6,313 nucleotides of DNA, from the NCBI GenBank assembly GCA_018054915.1, contig JAGPIR010000077.1, forward strand, positions 1 through 6,313. The letters run 5' to 3'. A model generated the notes under the pieces. The model was not told the DNA's origin. It ran no database searches and saw only the letters and a program-made list of their open reading frames with translations. Shown here piece by piece: positions 6,011 to 6,313 of the stretch. Every line of letters begins with the position of its first letter. The first letter of the stretch is position 1. Made by a program: the position numbers and the translations under genes. The stretch comes from Allobrachymonas sp. GTDB taxonomy: Bacteria > Pseudomonadota > Gammaproteobacteria > Burkholderiales > Burkholderiaceae_C.

Positions 6011-6313
6011 ATGATGAAGACACCTTGTTCAACCTCTTCCCTTAAAAATCGGCGTGCGCCTGCGTGGATCGCCGTGCTGGCGCTGACTGCGGCCTTGGCC
6101 GCCTGCGGTGGCGATAAAAAACAGGCTGCTGCTGGCGCAGGGGCTGGCGGCGGTATGCCCCCGCCTGAAGTGGGTGTAGTGACTGTGCAACCGGGCGCGG
6201 TGCCGCTTACAACGGATTTGCCGGGCCGGCTGGAGGCCTCCCGCCTGTCGCAAATTCGCGCGCGTGCGGCGGGCATTTTGCTCAAACGCCATTTTGAAGA
6301 AGGCAGCGATGTC
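6011..6313 (+). CDS. RND efflux periplasmic adaptor lipoprotein, AcrA/MexA family, N-terminal part (3' end outside window)
   Basis: This is the start of a membrane fusion protein that links an RND drug pump in the inner membrane to an outer-membrane channel. About 100 residues are visible. A basic N-terminus (LKNRRAPAW) is followed by the hydrophobic stretch IAVLALTAALAAC, which ends in a lipobox LAAC, so the mature protein is expected to be lipid-anchored at that cysteine (base 6104). A Gly/Ala/Pro linker leads into PPPEVGVVTVQPGAVPLTTDLPGRLEASRL in two consecutive blocks, then IRARAAGILLKRHFEEGSDV, which closely match the first beta strands and lipoyl-domain entry of E. coli AcrA and MexA. 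Possible starts are ATG at 6005, 6011 and 6014; the weak GAAAG at 6000-6004 is best spaced for 6011 or 6014. The pump gene is expected downstream. Whether this is acrA, mexA or a Bordetella/Burkholderia-named homologue cannot be told here. Confidence 0.93.
   Translation, partial: MMKTPCSTSSLKNRRAPAWIAVLALTAALAACGGDKKQAAAGAGAGGGMPPPEVGVVTVQPGAVPLTTDLPGRLEASRLSQIRARAAGILLKRHFEEGSDV

Noticed and set aside
5794..6285. 163-codon open frame on the minus strand across the leader and efflux start
   Set aside because: It opposes the AcrA/MexA-like coding start and shows no recognisable features; the part over the gene is a shadow and the rest is intergenic.

Overview
The window is a GC-rich stretch of a betaproteobacterial chromosome, most likely Burkholderiales and probably the Comamonadaceae or a close relative. 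This rests on the style of the HemE, MurJ and Tgt proteins, including an extra loop next to the Tgt zinc cysteines that I remember from Comamonadaceae Tgt proteins. No search could be run. Apart from the last 650 bases it is ordinary core genome, densely packed. I see no tRNA, rRNA, CRISPR array, insertion sequence, attachment site or phage gene.

Layout, left to right: (1) the C-terminal 115 residues of the chromosome-dimer recombinase XerC on the plus strand, ending at 350; (2) hemE (uroporphyrinogen decarboxylase, haem synthesis) at 413-1564 and murJ (lipid II flippase) at 1635-3197, both on the minus strand, convergent with xerC and 70 bases apart, so possibly one transcript; (3) a short divergent promoter region, then a MidA/NDUFAF7-type SAM-dependent methyltransferase on the plus strand ending at 4468; (4) tgt (queuine tRNA-ribosyltransferase) on the minus strand at 4481-5656, converging on the methyltransferase with a 12-base gap and a small hairpin at the junction; (5) a gene-free region of about 350 bases, 5657-6010; (6) the first ~100 residues of an AcrA/MexA-type RND efflux periplasmic adaptor lipoprotein on the plus strand, running off the right edge. 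The RND inner-membrane pump gene is expected beyond the edge.

The genes do not form one pathway. They cover cell division and chromosome resolution, haem, peptidoglycan, protein methylation, tRNA modification and the start of a drug-efflux operon. The most interesting non-coding part is the efflux leader. It has a plausible extended -10 promoter next to an AT-rich operator-like dyad, then about 190 bases of untranslated leader. That leader holds a strong GC hairpin, two copies of ATATGTAA in opposite orientation that could form mutually exclusive RNA stems or be two regulator sites, and a short reading frame that stops on the efflux start codon (TGATG). No clear new system is visible; the leader is the best lead.
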